The notes under the pieces: model-generated
Seen by the model: only the letters and a program-made list of their open reading frames with translations
Told to the model about the DNA's origin: nothing
The model's database searches: none
Position numbers and translations under genes: made by a program
Shown here: piece by piece, positions 35,816-45,161 of the stretch
Layout: the number at the start of each line of letters is the position of its first letter
How positions within the stretch are numbered: position 1 is the stretch's first letter
Assembly: GCF_001654865.1 (NCBI RefSeq)
Contig: NZ_LXEO01000065.1
Coordinates: 62,001 to 126,000, forward strand
Direction: 5' to 3'
DNA length: 64,000 nt
Source of the DNA: Buttiauxella noackiae ATCC 51607
GTDB lineage: Bacteria; Pseudomonadota; Gammaproteobacteria; Enterobacterales; Enterobacteriaceae

Positions 35816-36552
35816 AACTGACCCCGAACTTTTACCGTGACCGTGTATGCCTGAACGTGCTGGCGGGTTCGAAAGAGAACGCGAAAGAGATTTATGACGC
35901 CGCGCAAGGTCATGTGTTGGTCGGCGTGCTTTCTAAAAATTACCCTGATGTAGCAACTGCCGTGGCTGATATGCGTGAATACGCGACGCTTATCGACAAT
36001 GCATTGTCGGTTGGCCTTGGCGCGGGTGATCCGAACCAGTCGGCGATGGTCAGTGAAATCTCCCGCCTGGTGCAACCGCAGCATGTAAACCAGGTATTTA
36101 CCGGCGTGGGCGCAAGCCGTGCGCTGCTTGGGCAAAACGAAAGCGTGGTCAATGGCCTGGTTTCCCCAACGGGGATGGTTGGCATGGTGAAAATTTCCAC
36201 CGGTCCGCTAAGCTCACTCTCCTCTAATGGCATTGTGCCGGTAGATACTGCTATTGCATTGCTTAAAGATATGGGCGGCAGCTCAATCAAATATTTCCCG
36301 ATGGATGGGCTGAAATACTGCGATGAGTTCCACGCTGTGGCACTGGCCTGTGCAAAACATGATTTCTGGCTGGAGCCGACTGGTGGTATCGATCTCGAAA
36401 ACTACGAAGAAATCCTGAAGATCGCTCTGGATGCGGGAGTGAGCAAGATCATTCCACATATTTACAGCTCAATTATTGATAAAGCGAGCGGTAATACGCG
36501 TCCGGAAGATGTGCGCACTTTGCTGGATATGACGAAGAAGTTGGTTGGCTGA
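35812..36552 (+). CDS. KDPG-type aldolase (DgaF family)
   Basis: This 246-residue TIM-barrel class I aldolase is expected to split 2-keto-3-deoxy-6-phosphogluconate (or a close analogue) into pyruvate and glyceraldehyde 3-phosphate. The Schiff-base lysine is probably in SSIKYFPMDGLKY, followed by LEPTGGIDLENYEEI, which is typical of DgaF-like proteins. Start and previous stop overlap as ATGA. It is the last enzyme of the main operon; a REP element follows its stop. Confidence 0.88.
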   Translation: MKLTPNFYRDRVCLNVLAGSKENAKEIYDAAQGHVLVGVLSKNYPDVATAVADMREYATLIDNALSVGLGAGDPNQSAMVSEISRLVQPQHVNQVFTGVGASRALLGQNESVVNGLVSPTGMVGMVKISTGPLSSLSSNGIVPVDTAIALLKDMGGSSIKYFPMDGLKYCDEFHAVALACAKHDFWLEPTGGIDLENYEEILKIALDAGVSKIIPHIYSSIIDKASGNTRPEDVRTLLDMTKKLVG

Positions 36553-36554
36553 TT

Positions 36555-36590
36555 GGCGGCGGATGGCGCTGCGCCTATCCGCCCTATAAA
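36555..36590. repeat. REP-like unit
   Basis: GGCGGATGGCGCTGCGCC followed by TATCCGCCCTATAAA is a single REP-type unit between the aldolase and lactonase genes. Confidence 0.6.
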
Positions 36591-36614
36591 TGCGACAAAC
36601 AATGAGGAACTCCA

Positions 36615-37766
36615 ATGCCTGCAACACGTAATCTCCTTATCGCTTCACTTGCTCTGCTCGCTGGAACTGCAACAGCACAGAATCAATATGCCTGGGTTGG
36701 TACGTACAATCCCAATGGCGAAGGGTTGTACCGTTTTCAGGTGGACGCGAAAACGGGTGCACTGAGCAATAAAACGTTAGTCAGTAAGATCCCAAATGCG
36801 GCACAGCTAACGGCATCGAATGATGGCAAAACGTTGTATGTGGCGAGTGAAATGGAGAAGGGCGTAATAGCAGCCTTACGTGTTGGAGATGACGGAAGCC
36901 TGAAAGAGCTAAACCAGGTTCCATCAGGTGGAGCAGGGCCGGTTTATCTGTCGCTTACTCCAAACGGGCGCCATCTGCTGGTGGCAAATTACATCAGCGG
37001 CTCCGTTGCCGTGTTGCCGGTAAAAGAGGACGGCAGCCTTGGTGAAGCTACCGATACTCAACAAGATTCCGGGCCTCCAGGAGCCGCCAAACCTGAAGCC
37101 GCAGTAGAAGGTAGTTTTGCGATAAGCGATCATAACGGCCCACATGCTCATATGATCAGTGCCGATCCCAGTGGGAAGTTTGTGTTTACCACCGATCTTG
37201 GGCTGGATCGGATCTATCAATATCGTTTCGATGACTCCACCGGAAAGCTCACCCCCAACGATCCTCCTTACATTGATGCCTCATCAAAAGGTGCGGGGCC
37301 ACGCCATTTTGTCTTCACGCCAAAGGGCGATGGCTTATGGTTGATCAACGAAGAATCTTCTACGCTTACCCACTACCAACTTGATGTAGCTAAAGGAACC
37401 CTAACCGAGGGCGAGAGCATTTCCTCGCTACCAGAGGGGTTCAAAGGAACCAACTTTGCTGCGGGTCTGGTGTTGAGTAAGGACGGGAAACAGCTGTATG
37501 TGGCGAACCGTTTGCACAACAGTATTGGGCATTTTAGCGTGACCGCGAATGGCAAGTTATCGCATCAGGATGATATCTGGACACGTGGCGATTACCCACG
37601 CACCTTAACCCTCGACCAGAATGGAAAGTACCTTTACGTCATGAATCAGCGTAGCGATAACATTACTCGCTTTAGTGTGTCGCCTGAGGGTGGAAAACTG
37701 ACGTTTATTGAGGATTACAGTGCGGTTGGAAGTCCGTCACAGTTGATTCTGACGCCTGCTAAGTAG
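36615..37766 (+). CDS. Exported beta-propeller lactonase (YbhE/Pgl-like family)
   Basis: This 383-residue seven-bladed propeller protein of the 6-phosphogluconolactonase (lactonase) family shows repeated blade motifs such as SNDGKTLYVAS, TPNGRHLLVAN and SKDGKQLYVAN. A signal peptide (residues 1-21, ending GTATA|Q) sends it to the periplasm, unlike cytosolic Pgl. It probably hydrolyses a sugar lactone outside the cytoplasm, giving the aldonic acid that the neighbouring permease could import. This link is inference. A ribosome site GAGGAACTCC precedes the ATG. Confidence 0.87.
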   Translation: MPATRNLLIASLALLAGTATAQNQYAWVGTYNPNGEGLYRFQVDAKTGALSNKTLVSKIPNAAQLTASNDGKTLYVASEMEKGVIAALRVGDDGSLKELNQVPSGGAGPVYLSLTPNGRHLLVANYISGSVAVLPVKEDGSLGEATDTQQDSGPPGAAKPEAAVEGSFAISDHNGPHAHMISADPSGKFVFTTDLGLDRIYQYRFDDSTGKLTPNDPPYIDASSKGAGPRHFVFTPKGDGLWLINEESSTLTHYQLDVAKGTLTEGESISSLPEGFKGTNFAAGLVLSKDGKQLYVANRLHNSIGHFSVTANGKLSHQDDIWTRGDYPRTLTLDQNGKYLYVMNQRSDNITRFSVSPEGGKLTFIEDYSAVGSPSQLILTPAK

Positions 37767-37775
37767 TTGCAGTAT

Positions 37776-37794
37776 CGGGCGCCTTGCGCGCCCG
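37776..37794 (+). terminator. Hairpin between lactonase and regulator genes
   Basis: CGGGCGC (37776-37782) pairs with GCGCCCG (37788-37794) around a 5-base loop. No T tract is seen, so it is at best a weak terminator. Confidence 0.45.
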
Positions 37795-37814
37795 CTTAAT
37801 GAAAGGAAACGGCT

Positions 37815-39725
37815 TTGAGATTCCCAAACCTTCGACTGGCTCAGTTGTTTGAGATGCTGCAAAACGAGACGCTGCCCCAGGATGAGCTTGCGCGACGTTT
37901 ATCTGTTTCTACTCGCACGGTACGCACAGATATCACGGCTTTAAATGCGTTAATGGCCGGGCACGGTGCCCAGTTTGTGCTTAGCCGTGGTGAAGGCTAT
38001 CAACTCAATATTGCCGATCGGGATCTCTATCAGTCGCTTGTGCAGCAGCCTTCGCGCCAACTGCGTATTCCGCGTAATTCTCCGGATCGTGTGCATTATC
38101 TGGTGGTGCGTTTTCTGACGTCCGCCTTCTCTTTAAAACTCGAAGATCTGGCCGAAGAGTGGTTTGTTAGTCGTGCGACATTGCAAAGCGATATGGCTGA
38201 GGTTCGTGAGTGGCTGGCTCGCTACAACTTGACGATTGAAACCCGCCCGCGCCACGGCATGAAGCTGTTTGGCAGTGAAATGTCGGTGCGTGCCTGTCTG
38301 ACCGAGCTGCTCTGGAAACTCACACAGGAAGATTGCGAAAATCCACTGCTCACTGAAGAAGTGCTCAATGCCGGTGTACCAGAACAACTGGCGGCAGAGC
38401 TGCACAATTGTTTTACGCGTTGCCGTATCCGTCTGACTGACGAAGGTGAGCAGTTTATCCGTTTATACTGCGCCGTTGCGGTTCGCCGTATCAGCGAAGG
38501 TTACCCATTACCGGAATTTAGCGCCGAAAATGTAGACGAAGCGGTGCGCGAAGCCGCAAAACAAATCACCGTACTGCTACAGGGTCTTGCCGGTAAAGCG
38601 CTTTCCGAGGCGGAAGAACAATGGCTGCAAGTTCATATTGCCTCGCGCCAGGTGCAAGAGGTAGCCGCGAGCGTTATCAGTGCTGACGATGATGAAGCGC
38701 TGGTGAATTACATTCTGAGCTTTATCAACAATAACTATAACTACAACCTACTGACCGATAAGCAGCTACATGCTGATTTGCTCACGCATATCAAAACGAT
38801 GATTACCCGTGTGCGCTATCAGATAAATATTCCTAATCCCCTGCTAGGCAATATCAAACAACACTACCCGATGGCTTATGACATGACGCTTGCGGCGGTG
38901 TCGAGCTGGGGGAAATACACGCCTTATGTCATCAGTGAAAACGAAATTGGTTTCCTGGTGCTGCATATTGGGGTGGGGCTTGAGCGGCACTACAACATTG
39001 GTTATCAGCGCCATCCGCGCGTGCTGTTGGTTTGCGATACCGGCAATTCAACGGTCCGCATGATTCAGGCGATGTTGCTGCGTAAATACCCCCAAATTGA
39101 GGTCACGCGGATCATTTCCCTGCGAGATTATGATCAGCTCGACGGCGTTGAAGAGGATTTTGTTATTTCCACGGCGCGCATTAGCGATAAACAAAAGCCC
39201 ACCGTGGTAGTGGCCCCGTTCCCGACAGAGTACCAACTTGAGCAACTGGGCAAACTGGTGCTGGTGGACCGCACGCGCCCGTACATGCTGGAAAAATTCT
39301 TTGATGCCAGCCATTTCAGGGTCGTTGATGAGCCGATGACGCAGCAGGAATTATTCAGCACGCTTTGCCAGCAGCTTGAGGACGAAGGCTATGTCGCTGG
39401 TGATTTTTATCCGTCGGTGGTCGAGCGCGAGGCTATCGTCAGCACCGTATTGGGTGAGGGGATTGCACTGCCTCACTCATTGGGGCTGATGGCGAACAAA
39501 ACCGTGGTGTATACCGTGCTTGCACCACAAGGTATTCGCTGGGGAGATGAAACGGCGCATGTCATCTTCTTGCTGGCTATCAGTAAAAGCGAGTACGAAG
39601 AAGCGATGGCGATTTACGATCTGTTTGTCACGTTTCTACGTGAAAGGGCGATGCCACGTTTGCGCGATAGCAAGAGTTTTGAGGAGTTTAAAGCAGTAGC
39701 AATGGATTGTTTGAGCAGGTTTTAG
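37815..39725 (+). CDS. PRD-containing transcription regulator (BglG/MtlR type) with EIIB- and EIIA-like domains
   Basis: This 636-residue regulator begins at a TTG preceded by AAAGGAAA. Order: HTH_11 (about 1-60, DELARRLSVSTRTVRTDI); a second winged helix (about 90-160); PRD1 (about 170-285, His274 in VHIAS); PRD2 (about 290-395, His325 and His384). An EIIB-like loop VCDTGNST follows, with Cys407. The C-terminus is a mannitol-type EIIA domain with ALPHS (His554). Such proteins switch activity by PTS-dependent phosphorylation. It is the last gene of the cluster and probably activates the 31064-36552 operon. Confidence 0.92.
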   Translation: MRFPNLRLAQLFEMLQNETLPQDELARRLSVSTRTVRTDITALNALMAGHGAQFVLSRGEGYQLNIADRDLYQSLVQQPSRQLRIPRNSPDRVHYLVVRFLTSAFSLKLEDLAEEWFVSRATLQSDMAEVREWLARYNLTIETRPRHGMKLFGSEMSVRACLTELLWKLTQEDCENPLLTEEVLNAGVPEQLAAELHNCFTRCRIRLTDEGEQFIRLYCAVAVRRISEGYPLPEFSAENVDEAVREAAKQITVLLQGLAGKALSEAEEQWLQVHIASRQVQEVAASVISADDDEALVNYILSFINNNYNYNLLTDKQLHADLLTHIKTMITRVRYQINIPNPLLGNIKQHYPMAYDMTLAAVSSWGKYTPYVISENEIGFLVLHIGVGLERHYNIGYQRHPRVLLVCDTGNSTVRMIQAMLLRKYPQIEVTRIISLRDYDQLDGVEEDFVISTARISDKQKPTVVVAPFPTEYQLEQLGKLVLVDRTRPYMLEKFFDASHFRVVDEPMTQQELFSTLCQQLEDEGYVAGDFYPSVVEREAIVSTVLGEGIALPHSLGLMANKTVVYTVLAPQGIRWGDETAHVIFLLAISKSEYEEAMAIYDLFVTFLRERAMPRLRDSKSFEEFKAVAMDCLSRF

Positions 39726-39736
39726 GAGAACGTAAT

Positions 39737-39807
39737 GGTGGATGACGCTTCGCTTATCTTTCCTACAAACAAGAACGTAGAGTGGATAAGCGAAGCGTCA
39801 TCCGCGC
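39737..39807. repeat. REP/BIME-type element between the regulator gene and dolP
   Basis: GGTGGATGACGCTTCGCTTA and the inverted GATAAGCGAAGCGTCATCC form two opposed REP units between convergent genes. The element may serve as their shared 3' boundary, as no classical terminator is evident. Confidence 0.75.
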
Positions 39808-39809
39808 GG

Positions 39810-40385
39810 TTACTTCAGAATCGTAAACGCCGTCGTCACATGTTTCACACCGCTGACTCGGCTGGCAATATCTGCCGCAGCCCTGGCTTCTCTGTCAGTC
39901 AGTAGACCTAACAGGAACACTTCGCCATTCTCGGTGGTGACTTTCACATTTGTCGATTTTACCTGGTCACTTGCCAGCAGTTGCGAGCGCACTTTGGTGG
40001 TTATCCAGGTATCGTTAGATGCCGTTCCCAGGCCAATAGGTGCCATGGTGCGGATCTCGTTGTACACCTCGGTCGTACCATCAACACCCAGCGCAATTTG
40101 CTTGGCTCGTGAGGCGAGTTCAGGGTTAGGGGATTGCCCAACCAACAGCACTTTGCCCTGATATGCACTGACGTTAACACGCGCATCTTTCTTAATTTGT
40201 TCGTCTTTGGACAGTGCGCTGTTCACGCGCAATTCCAGCGTACCGTCATCAACCTGAGTACCGACGGAGCGTGGATCAGTCGCCGTTTTGGTGGCGACAG
40301 CTGCGCTGCCAACAACTGCGGCCGCGACACAACCTTGTAGCACTAGCGCAGAAATAAGGACTGCAAGTGGCTTATATGCCTTCAT
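39810..40385 (-). CDS. dolP: DolP (YraP), outer-membrane lipoprotein with two BON domains
   Basis: This 191-residue lipoprotein has a signal peptide with lipobox LQGC and acylated Cys19. Two BON domains follow (about 47-115 and 124-191), which bind anionic phospholipid. In E. coli DolP maintains outer-membrane integrity and interacts with the BAM complex (established). It lies directly downstream of diaA, as in E. coli, within the yraN-diaA-dolP run transcribed leftwards. Confidence 0.95.
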   Translation of the reverse strand: MKAYKPLAVLISALVLQGCVAAAVVGSAAVATKTATDPRSVGTQVDDGTLELRVNSALSKDEQIKKDARVNVSAYQGKVLLVGQSPNPELASRAKQIALGVDGTTEVYNEIRTMAPIGLGTASNDTWITTKVRSQLLASDQVKSTNVKVTTENGEVFLLGLLTDREARAAADIASRVSGVKHVTTAFTILK

Positions 40386-40394
40386 CTGTACTCC

Positions 40395-40985
40395 TTAATC
40401 GTCCTGGTGAGGGAATAACGTATTATCAATCAGATCGCATAAGCAGTTTACCGTCAGCATATGCATTTCCTGAATGCGCGCGCTGCGGTGAGAAGGGATG
40501 CGAATTTCCACATCCTGTGGCCCTAATAGCCCGGCCAGTTCCCCGCCATCGTAACCAGTTAGCGCAACAATAGTCATATCGCGCGTGACGGCGGCTTCTA
40601 CCGCTTTGACGATATCACGACTGTTTCCGCGGGTCGAAATGGCGAGTAAAACATCACCGGTTTGACCGAGCGCACGTACTTGTTTGGCATACACTTCTTC
40701 GTGTAAACGATCATTTGCGATCGCGGTTAAGACCACATTATCCGCATTAAGTGCAATGGCAGGTAAACTCGGGCGCTCAGTTTCAAAGCGGTTGATCATA
40801 CTGGCGGCAAAATGTTGGGCGTTGGCTGCAGACGTGCCATTGCCACAGCAAAGGATTTTATTGCCGTTAAGCAGAGACTGAACCAGTGTCATTGCTGCAC
40901 GGGAGATAGCATCTGGCAGAGCTTCCGCTGCGGCAATCTGGGTTTGAATACTTTCCGTGAAGCAGACTTTGATTCTTTCGAGCAC
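40395..40985 (-). CDS. diaA: DiaA, DnaA initiator-associating protein
   Basis: This 196-residue SIS-domain protein tetramerises and binds DnaA to promote timely replication initiation at oriC (established in E. coli). The conserved [16 protein letters not shown] and [15 protein letters not shown] segments match the SIS phosphosugar-binding fold. Length equals E. coli DiaA. Context yraN-diaA-dolP is conserved. Confidence 0.95.
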   Translation of the reverse strand: MLERIKVCFTESIQTQIAAAEALPDAISRAAMTLVQSLLNGNKILCCGNGTSAANAQHFAASMINRFETERPSLPAIALNADNVVLTAIANDRLHEEVYAKQVRALGQTGDVLLAISTRGNSRDIVKAVEAAVTRDMTIVALTGYDGGELAGLLGPQDVEIRIPSHRSARIQEMHMLTVNCLCDLIDNTLFPHQDD

Positions 40986-41004
40986 GTTAGTTTACCTGGT
41001 TACT

Positions 41005-41400
41005 TTAAACATCTGCGGTGAACGCGTTGGTTAACCACTCTATTTCATTGCCGGTGAAGGCTAACACATCGAAACGGCAATCCACAGTATCAAAACTTCC
41101 TGATGTTTGGGCTAACCAATACGAAGCAGTGTGTAATAATTTTTGTTGCTTACGGCGAGTGATGCTTGCGGCTGCATCACCGAAGTGGTTTGAGCGGCGG
41201 TATCGCACTTCTACGAAGACGATAACGCTGCCGTGTTTCATGATGAGATCGATTTCACCGCCGCGAGAATGGACGTTTGCGTCGATGAAACGCAGTCCTT
41301 TGCGTTCAAGAAAGCGGCGCGCCTCTAACTCATAGCGCGCGCCAGCTTGTTGACGGGTCAGGATGCCGGAACGATTTGACCTTGACTGAATTGCAGCCAA
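41005..41400 (-). CDS. yraN: YraN, UPF0102 family nuclease-like protein
   Basis: This 131-residue protein has a putative Holliday-junction-resolvase/PD-(D/E)xK-like fold: GGEIDLI...VFVEVRYR provides Glu, Asp and Glu, but arginine replaces the usual lysine. Function is unproven. Its 5' end overlaps the lpoA 3' end by 43 bases, the arrangement known for E. coli, so the start is well supported by context. Confidence 0.92.
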   Translation of the reverse strand: MAAIQSRSNRSGILTRQQAGARYELEARRFLERKGLRFIDANVHSRGGEIDLIMKHGSVIVFVEVRYRRSNHFGDAAASITRRKQQKLLHTASYWLAQTSGSFDTVDCRFDVLAFTGNEIEWLTNAFTADV

Positions 41401-43424
41401 TTTAACTTCCTGTTAATGACGCAATCCTGGTTTGCAGAAAGCGTGCCGGTATTGCCATTCACCTGATAGCCAGGGACCTGGCGGATTTGAGAGAAGTGAT
41501 TTGCCAGTGACCACGCATCCACGCCCATGGCGTAAAGACGTGCCAGTGAGTAATCGTTATTCACGCTACCCAGCGCTTGCTGCATCAACGATGGGTTGTT
41601 GCCGGCAAGCATCGGGATTTCACTGAACTGCAAACCTTCCATTTCCAGACGGAAATCCGGGCCACTTACACCCTGAGAGCTGCGCGAACTGGCATACAGT
41701 TGCGCTGGGCTGCGGCTGCCGGTACGCATGGCGATCATTGGTTTGATCAATGCGACTTCGTCTGACGTTGCAACAATATAGGCTGCATCTACGCCACCGG
41801 AAGCACCACCCGTAATTTGTGCCTCGGTTGGTGGCGCCGGAATTGTCAGCCCACCAATGGTCACGGCTTCCGGTTGAGCGGCTGCGGCGTTAACCGGAGT
41901 GCCGCTCAGCGCGATACCTGAACCGCTGTTAATCCCTTGTTTTAGCTCAGCCGTTGAACCGAACCTCTGCTGGAGTACCGTGCCACCACCAAGCTTCAGC
42001 CATTCATCAGCAAAAGCTTTAGTGACGCGATCGCCAAGGGCGCTACGCGGAACCAGTAACAGCGGAGCACGGTGGCCTTGCTGCCAGATATGATCGGCTG
42101 CATCACGCGCTTCGTCTTCTGGCGACAGGGCGAAATAGCAGATATTTGCACGGTTCTGCACGTTTTCTGGTTGGTTAAGCGCCAGGATATTCAACGGAGA
42201 AGTTGTTGTTGCTAACTGATCGACGTTGTTTTTAAGCAGAGGGCCGACAACTATCGTTGCACCATCTTGCTGGGCCTGAGCGAGTATCTGAGCCAGCGGT
42301 TGTGTGGTGGTGTCGTAGACTTTAACTTCCGCAGACGGATTGGCTGGAGCAGCGGCCGCTGCTGCTGGCTGTGTTTGTGGCGCCGCTTGTGGAGCTGGAG
42401 TTGCGGCAGGTTGTTGCGTTAAATCATCAACCGATGCTGCCGCCGGACTTGCTACCATATTGGGATCGACGGGTTTCGGCAATGCGGCCTGAGTGGTGTC
42501 AACTGGCTGCCCGTTGGCATCAGCAACTTGTGCCGGAGCCGTAGTCTGTGCGACAGGGGCGGAACCCATATTTTTCGCCGCTTCAAAACCTTGCTGGATA
42601 GTGCGGCCAAATACAGCGGCCTGGCCACTTAATGGCAGCAACAGGGCGATTTTCTCAGTAGAGGCAGGTTTGTAATTCTGCATATTACTGAGCTGAGTTG
42701 GCAGCGTTTTCGCACCTGGGTTTTGCGGGTAACGCGTTTGCCAGTCTTTAATACCGGCTTTCAGCATTTCGGGGTCGTTACGGTTATCGTTCCAGACGCG
42801 TTGCAGATCCAGCCAGCCTTGCAGCGTGTTTTCGTCGGCATTAATGACCAGTGAATTCATCTGCTCCGGGGTCATCTGTGACAATGTCTGCCATGTACCA
42901 TCGATATTTTTCTGGTGCGCAGGGCCAGTCAGCATAGGTTCTTGTGCAATATACGCGCGCAGAAGTTCAAGAGATGGGCGGTTCTGGCTTGCGTCAATAA
43001 CGGCCTGGTAATAGCGAGTTTGCTGGTTTTTATTTAACTCAGCAGAGTTGATTTTCGCCAGTGCGGTGCTTGCTGCTGCGTAATCTTTCTGGGCATTTTT
43101 GATTTCAGGCACCAGCAGCGACTGTTCACGGCGCTGTTCTTCATTCATCTCTTTTGGCAGTTGATTGTAGAGATCAACAGCTTGCTTAATTTTGCCTTCT
43201 TTTAACAGCGCATGAATGGCGAGTAATTGCCAGGTGGTCTTGCTATCATCGCTACTTTGCTGCATTTGTTGCAGGTAATACGCTGAATCAGCAGTTGCCT
43301 CGCCCTGAATATGGGCAGCAGACTGGTCTGGTGCTTTAGTTGTACAGCCGGCGAATATTAGCGCGGCCAACATAACAGGCAGACAACGCCCGGCTTTAGA
43401 ACGAATAAATTTAGACGGTACCAT
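41358..43424 (-). CDS. lpoA: LpoA, outer-membrane activator of penicillin-binding protein 1A
   Basis: This 688-residue lipoprotein has lipobox FAGC with Cys27. A TPR-like N-terminal half (about 40-250) is followed by an Ala/Pro/Gln-rich linker (about 285-370) and a PBP1-like C-terminal domain. It reaches through peptidoglycan to stimulate transpeptidation by PBP1A (established in E. coli). It is divergent from rsmI with 62 bases between starts. The linker varies in length between species and is not a defect. Confidence 0.95.
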   Translation of the reverse strand: MVPSKFIRSKAGRCLPVMLAALIFAGCTTKAPDQSAAHIQGEATADSAYYLQQMQQSSDDSKTTWQLLAIHALLKEGKIKQAVDLYNQLPKEMNEEQRREQSLLVPEIKNAQKDYAAASTALAKINSAELNKNQQTRYYQAVIDASQNRPSLELLRAYIAQEPMLTGPAHQKNIDGTWQTLSQMTPEQMNSLVINADENTLQGWLDLQRVWNDNRNDPEMLKAGIKDWQTRYPQNPGAKTLPTQLSNMQNYKPASTEKIALLLPLSGQAAVFGRTIQQGFEAAKNMGSAPVAQTTAPAQVADANGQPVDTTQAALPKPVDPNMVASPAAASVDDLTQQPAATPAPQAAPQTQPAAAAAAPANPSAEVKVYDTTTQPLAQILAQAQQDGATIVVGPLLKNNVDQLATTTSPLNILALNQPENVQNRANICYFALSPEDEARDAADHIWQQGHRAPLLLVPRSALGDRVTKAFADEWLKLGGGTVLQQRFGSTAELKQGINSGSGIALSGTPVNAAAAQPEAVTIGGLTIPAPPTEAQITGGASGGVDAAYIVATSDEVALIKPMIAMRTGSRSPAQLYASSRSSQGVSGPDFRLEMEGLQFSEIPMLAGNNPSLMQQALGSVNNDYSLARLYAMGVDAWSLANHFSQIRQVPGYQVNGNTGTLSANQDCVINRKLNWLQFSQGQIVPAS

Positions 43425-43486
43425 TCTGTATCCAGTGTAATTTTTATCTCAGTGTTCAATATTAAATCGGCAATACGGATGAAACA

Positions 43487-44353
43487 ATGAAACAACTCGA
43501 AACGGCGGCTATTTCTGCCAGCACGCTCTACATCGTTCCGACACCCATCGGTAACCTCGGCGATATCACACAGCGGGCATTAGCCGTGTTGCAAAGCGTT
43601 GACCTGATTGCCGCCGAAGATACTCGCCATACCGGTTTACTGCTGCAACATTTTGCGATTAATGCGCGGATGTTCGCATTGCATGATCATAACGAGCAAC
43701 AAAAAGCAGAAACCCTGCTGGCAAAGCTACAAGAAGGGCAAAGCATTGCGCTTGTGTCTGATGCAGGAACGCCATTAATTAACGATCCTGGTTACCATCT
43801 GGTGCGTGCGTGCCGCGAAGCAGGTATTCGCGTGGTGCCGCTGCCTGGCCCGTGTGCCGCGATTGCTGCATTAAGTGCTGCTGGTTTGCCTTCTGACCGC
43901 TTCTGCTACGAAGGTTTTCTTCCTGCAAAATCCAAAGGCCGTCGCGATGCACTCAAAGCCATTGAGCAAGAACCTCGCACGCTCATCTTCTATGAATCTA
44001 CGCACCGCCTGCTCGATAGTTTAGACGATATATGCGCTGTGCTCGGTGAATCACGTTACGTGGTGCTGGCGCGTGAACTGACGAAAACCTGGGAATCAAT
44101 TCACGGCGCACCGATTGGTGAGCTGACTGCCTGGGTTAAAGAAGACGAAAACCGCCGCAAAGGTGAGATGGTGTTGATTGTCGAAGGCTTCAAAGCCCCT
44201 GTCGATGACGCGCTGCCAGCCGATGCCTTGCGTACTCTTGCTCTGCTCCAAACTGAACTGCCGCTGAAAAAAGCCGCAGCACTTGCGGCTGAAATTCACG
44301 GCGTGAAGAAAAATGCGCTGTATAAATATGCTTTAGAAAACAGCGAAAAGTAG
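43487..44353 (+). CDS. rsmI: RsmI, 16S rRNA 2'-O-ribose C1402 methyltransferase
   Basis: This 288-residue SAM-dependent methyltransferase has the tetrapyrrole-methylase fold. The N-terminal [23 protein letters not shown] and the SAM loop [14 protein letters not shown] are family signatures. It modifies C1402 of 16S rRNA together with RsmH (established). It is divergent from lpoA. No anomaly seen. Confidence 0.96.
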   Translation: MKQLETAAISASTLYIVPTPIGNLGDITQRALAVLQSVDLIAAEDTRHTGLLLQHFAINARMFALHDHNEQQKAETLLAKLQEGQSIALVSDAGTPLINDPGYHLVRACREAGIRVVPLPGPCAAIAALSAAGLPSDRFCYEGFLPAKSKGRRDALKAIEQEPRTLIFYESTHRLLDSLDDICAVLGESRYVVLARELTKTWESIHGAPIGELTAWVKEDENRRKGEMVLIVEGFKAPVDDALPADALRTLALLQTELPLKKAAALAAEIHGVKKNALYKYALENSEK

Positions 44354-44465
44354 CGTTCTCCGAGCATGTTCGCACTCTTTCATTACAGGTATCACTATTG
44401 TTAGTGTGGTTTAAATAAGCGATGGTAGTTTGCTCATACTTTAGTCTGTTCAGGATGAGCAAATT

Positions 44466-45116
44466 ATGCCGGTGTTGATTCGTGGGGATTCAAACATGAT
44501 AGTGATGCCTCTTTCTTATAGTGCCTCAGCGATTGCGCGTTCGTTTGAAGTGATTGAAGAAATAACCATCGCTGAAAAGCGTTACCTTATTATCTTTGAT
44601 AAAAAAACACCTCGCGCCTCTATTGTGAAAGCTGAATTAGAGGATGTGGGTGGCGAGCTCCGGCATGTTGCCGTTGCTATGTTGGAATTGAATAATCAAA
44701 AAGCTATTGGCGATAATGTCATTTCAGTAGAGCGGTTCTGGGAAGATTCAAGCGTACTTCAAGTGGAAGGCGTTTGTGTTGATAGGCGCTATCAGGAATT
44801 AGGCTTCGCTACGCAATTATATGAAGCTTTGGTTATCAAATGCGGTGTCATTTTAATGAGTGATAATACGCAGTACGAAGGCGGGAAAGCTTTGTGGCAG
44901 AAGATTGCGAAAAGTTCGAATGCCCTGTCCGTATTCATTCTAGACTCCGATGCAGGTCTGTTTTTCCCTTATGACGGGACGAAAGCTATTTATGATGGGA
45001 TTAGCATCCCAGAAGAAAAAATCTGGAGTGTTCATCCAGATGTTGAGCATTTTGGTATCGTGCTGATTGCTGAAGATAAACGCAGAATCGAGACACTAAC
45101 ATTCTCAAATGAATAA
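44466..45116 (+). CDS. GNAT-like protein of unknown function
   Basis: This 216-residue cytosolic protein is not one I recognise. The stretch VEGVCVDRRYQELGFATQLYEALV (about 98-121) looks like the acetyl-CoA-binding motif of GNAT acyltransferases, with the QxxGxA turn. YEGGKALWQKIAK follows. Two starts are possible: ATG 44466 (with a distant AGGA) or ATG 44496 (MIVMPLSYS, with GGGGA at eight bases). Base composition is AT-richer than in rsmI and the aga genes, suggesting acquisition. A strong bidirectional terminator follows. Confidence 0.7.
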   Translation: MPVLIRGDSNMIVMPLSYSASAIARSFEVIEEITIAEKRYLIIFDKKTPRASIVKAELEDVGGELRHVAVAMLELNNQKAIGDNVISVERFWEDSSVLQVEGVCVDRRYQELGFATQLYEALVIKCGVILMSDNTQYEGGKALWQKIAKSSNALSVFILDSDAGLFFPYDGTKAIYDGISIPEEKIWSVHPDVEHFGIVLIAEDKRRIETLTFSNE

Positions 45117-45137
45117 ACCCGCTTTCGCGGGTTTATT
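45112..45137. terminator. Bidirectional terminator between the GNAT-like gene and the aga operon
   Basis: AATAAACCCGC (45112-45122), TTTC, GCGGGTTTATT (45127-45137) is a perfect 11-base stem between convergent genes. Confidence 0.85.
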
Positions 45138-45161
45138 GTTTAACGCATTCCTGGGTAAATC

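Noticed and set aside
33580-36552. Calling the operon dgaABCDEF (D-glucosaminate utilisation)
   Set aside because: Only the last two enzymes match dgaE and dgaF; the mannose-type PTS genes are missing and extra families are present, so substrate identity cannot be assumed.
36615-37766. Assignment as cytosolic 6-phosphogluconolactonase pgl
   Set aside because: A clear signal peptide and the catabolic-cluster context make the pentose phosphate enzyme unlikely, so no symbol was given.
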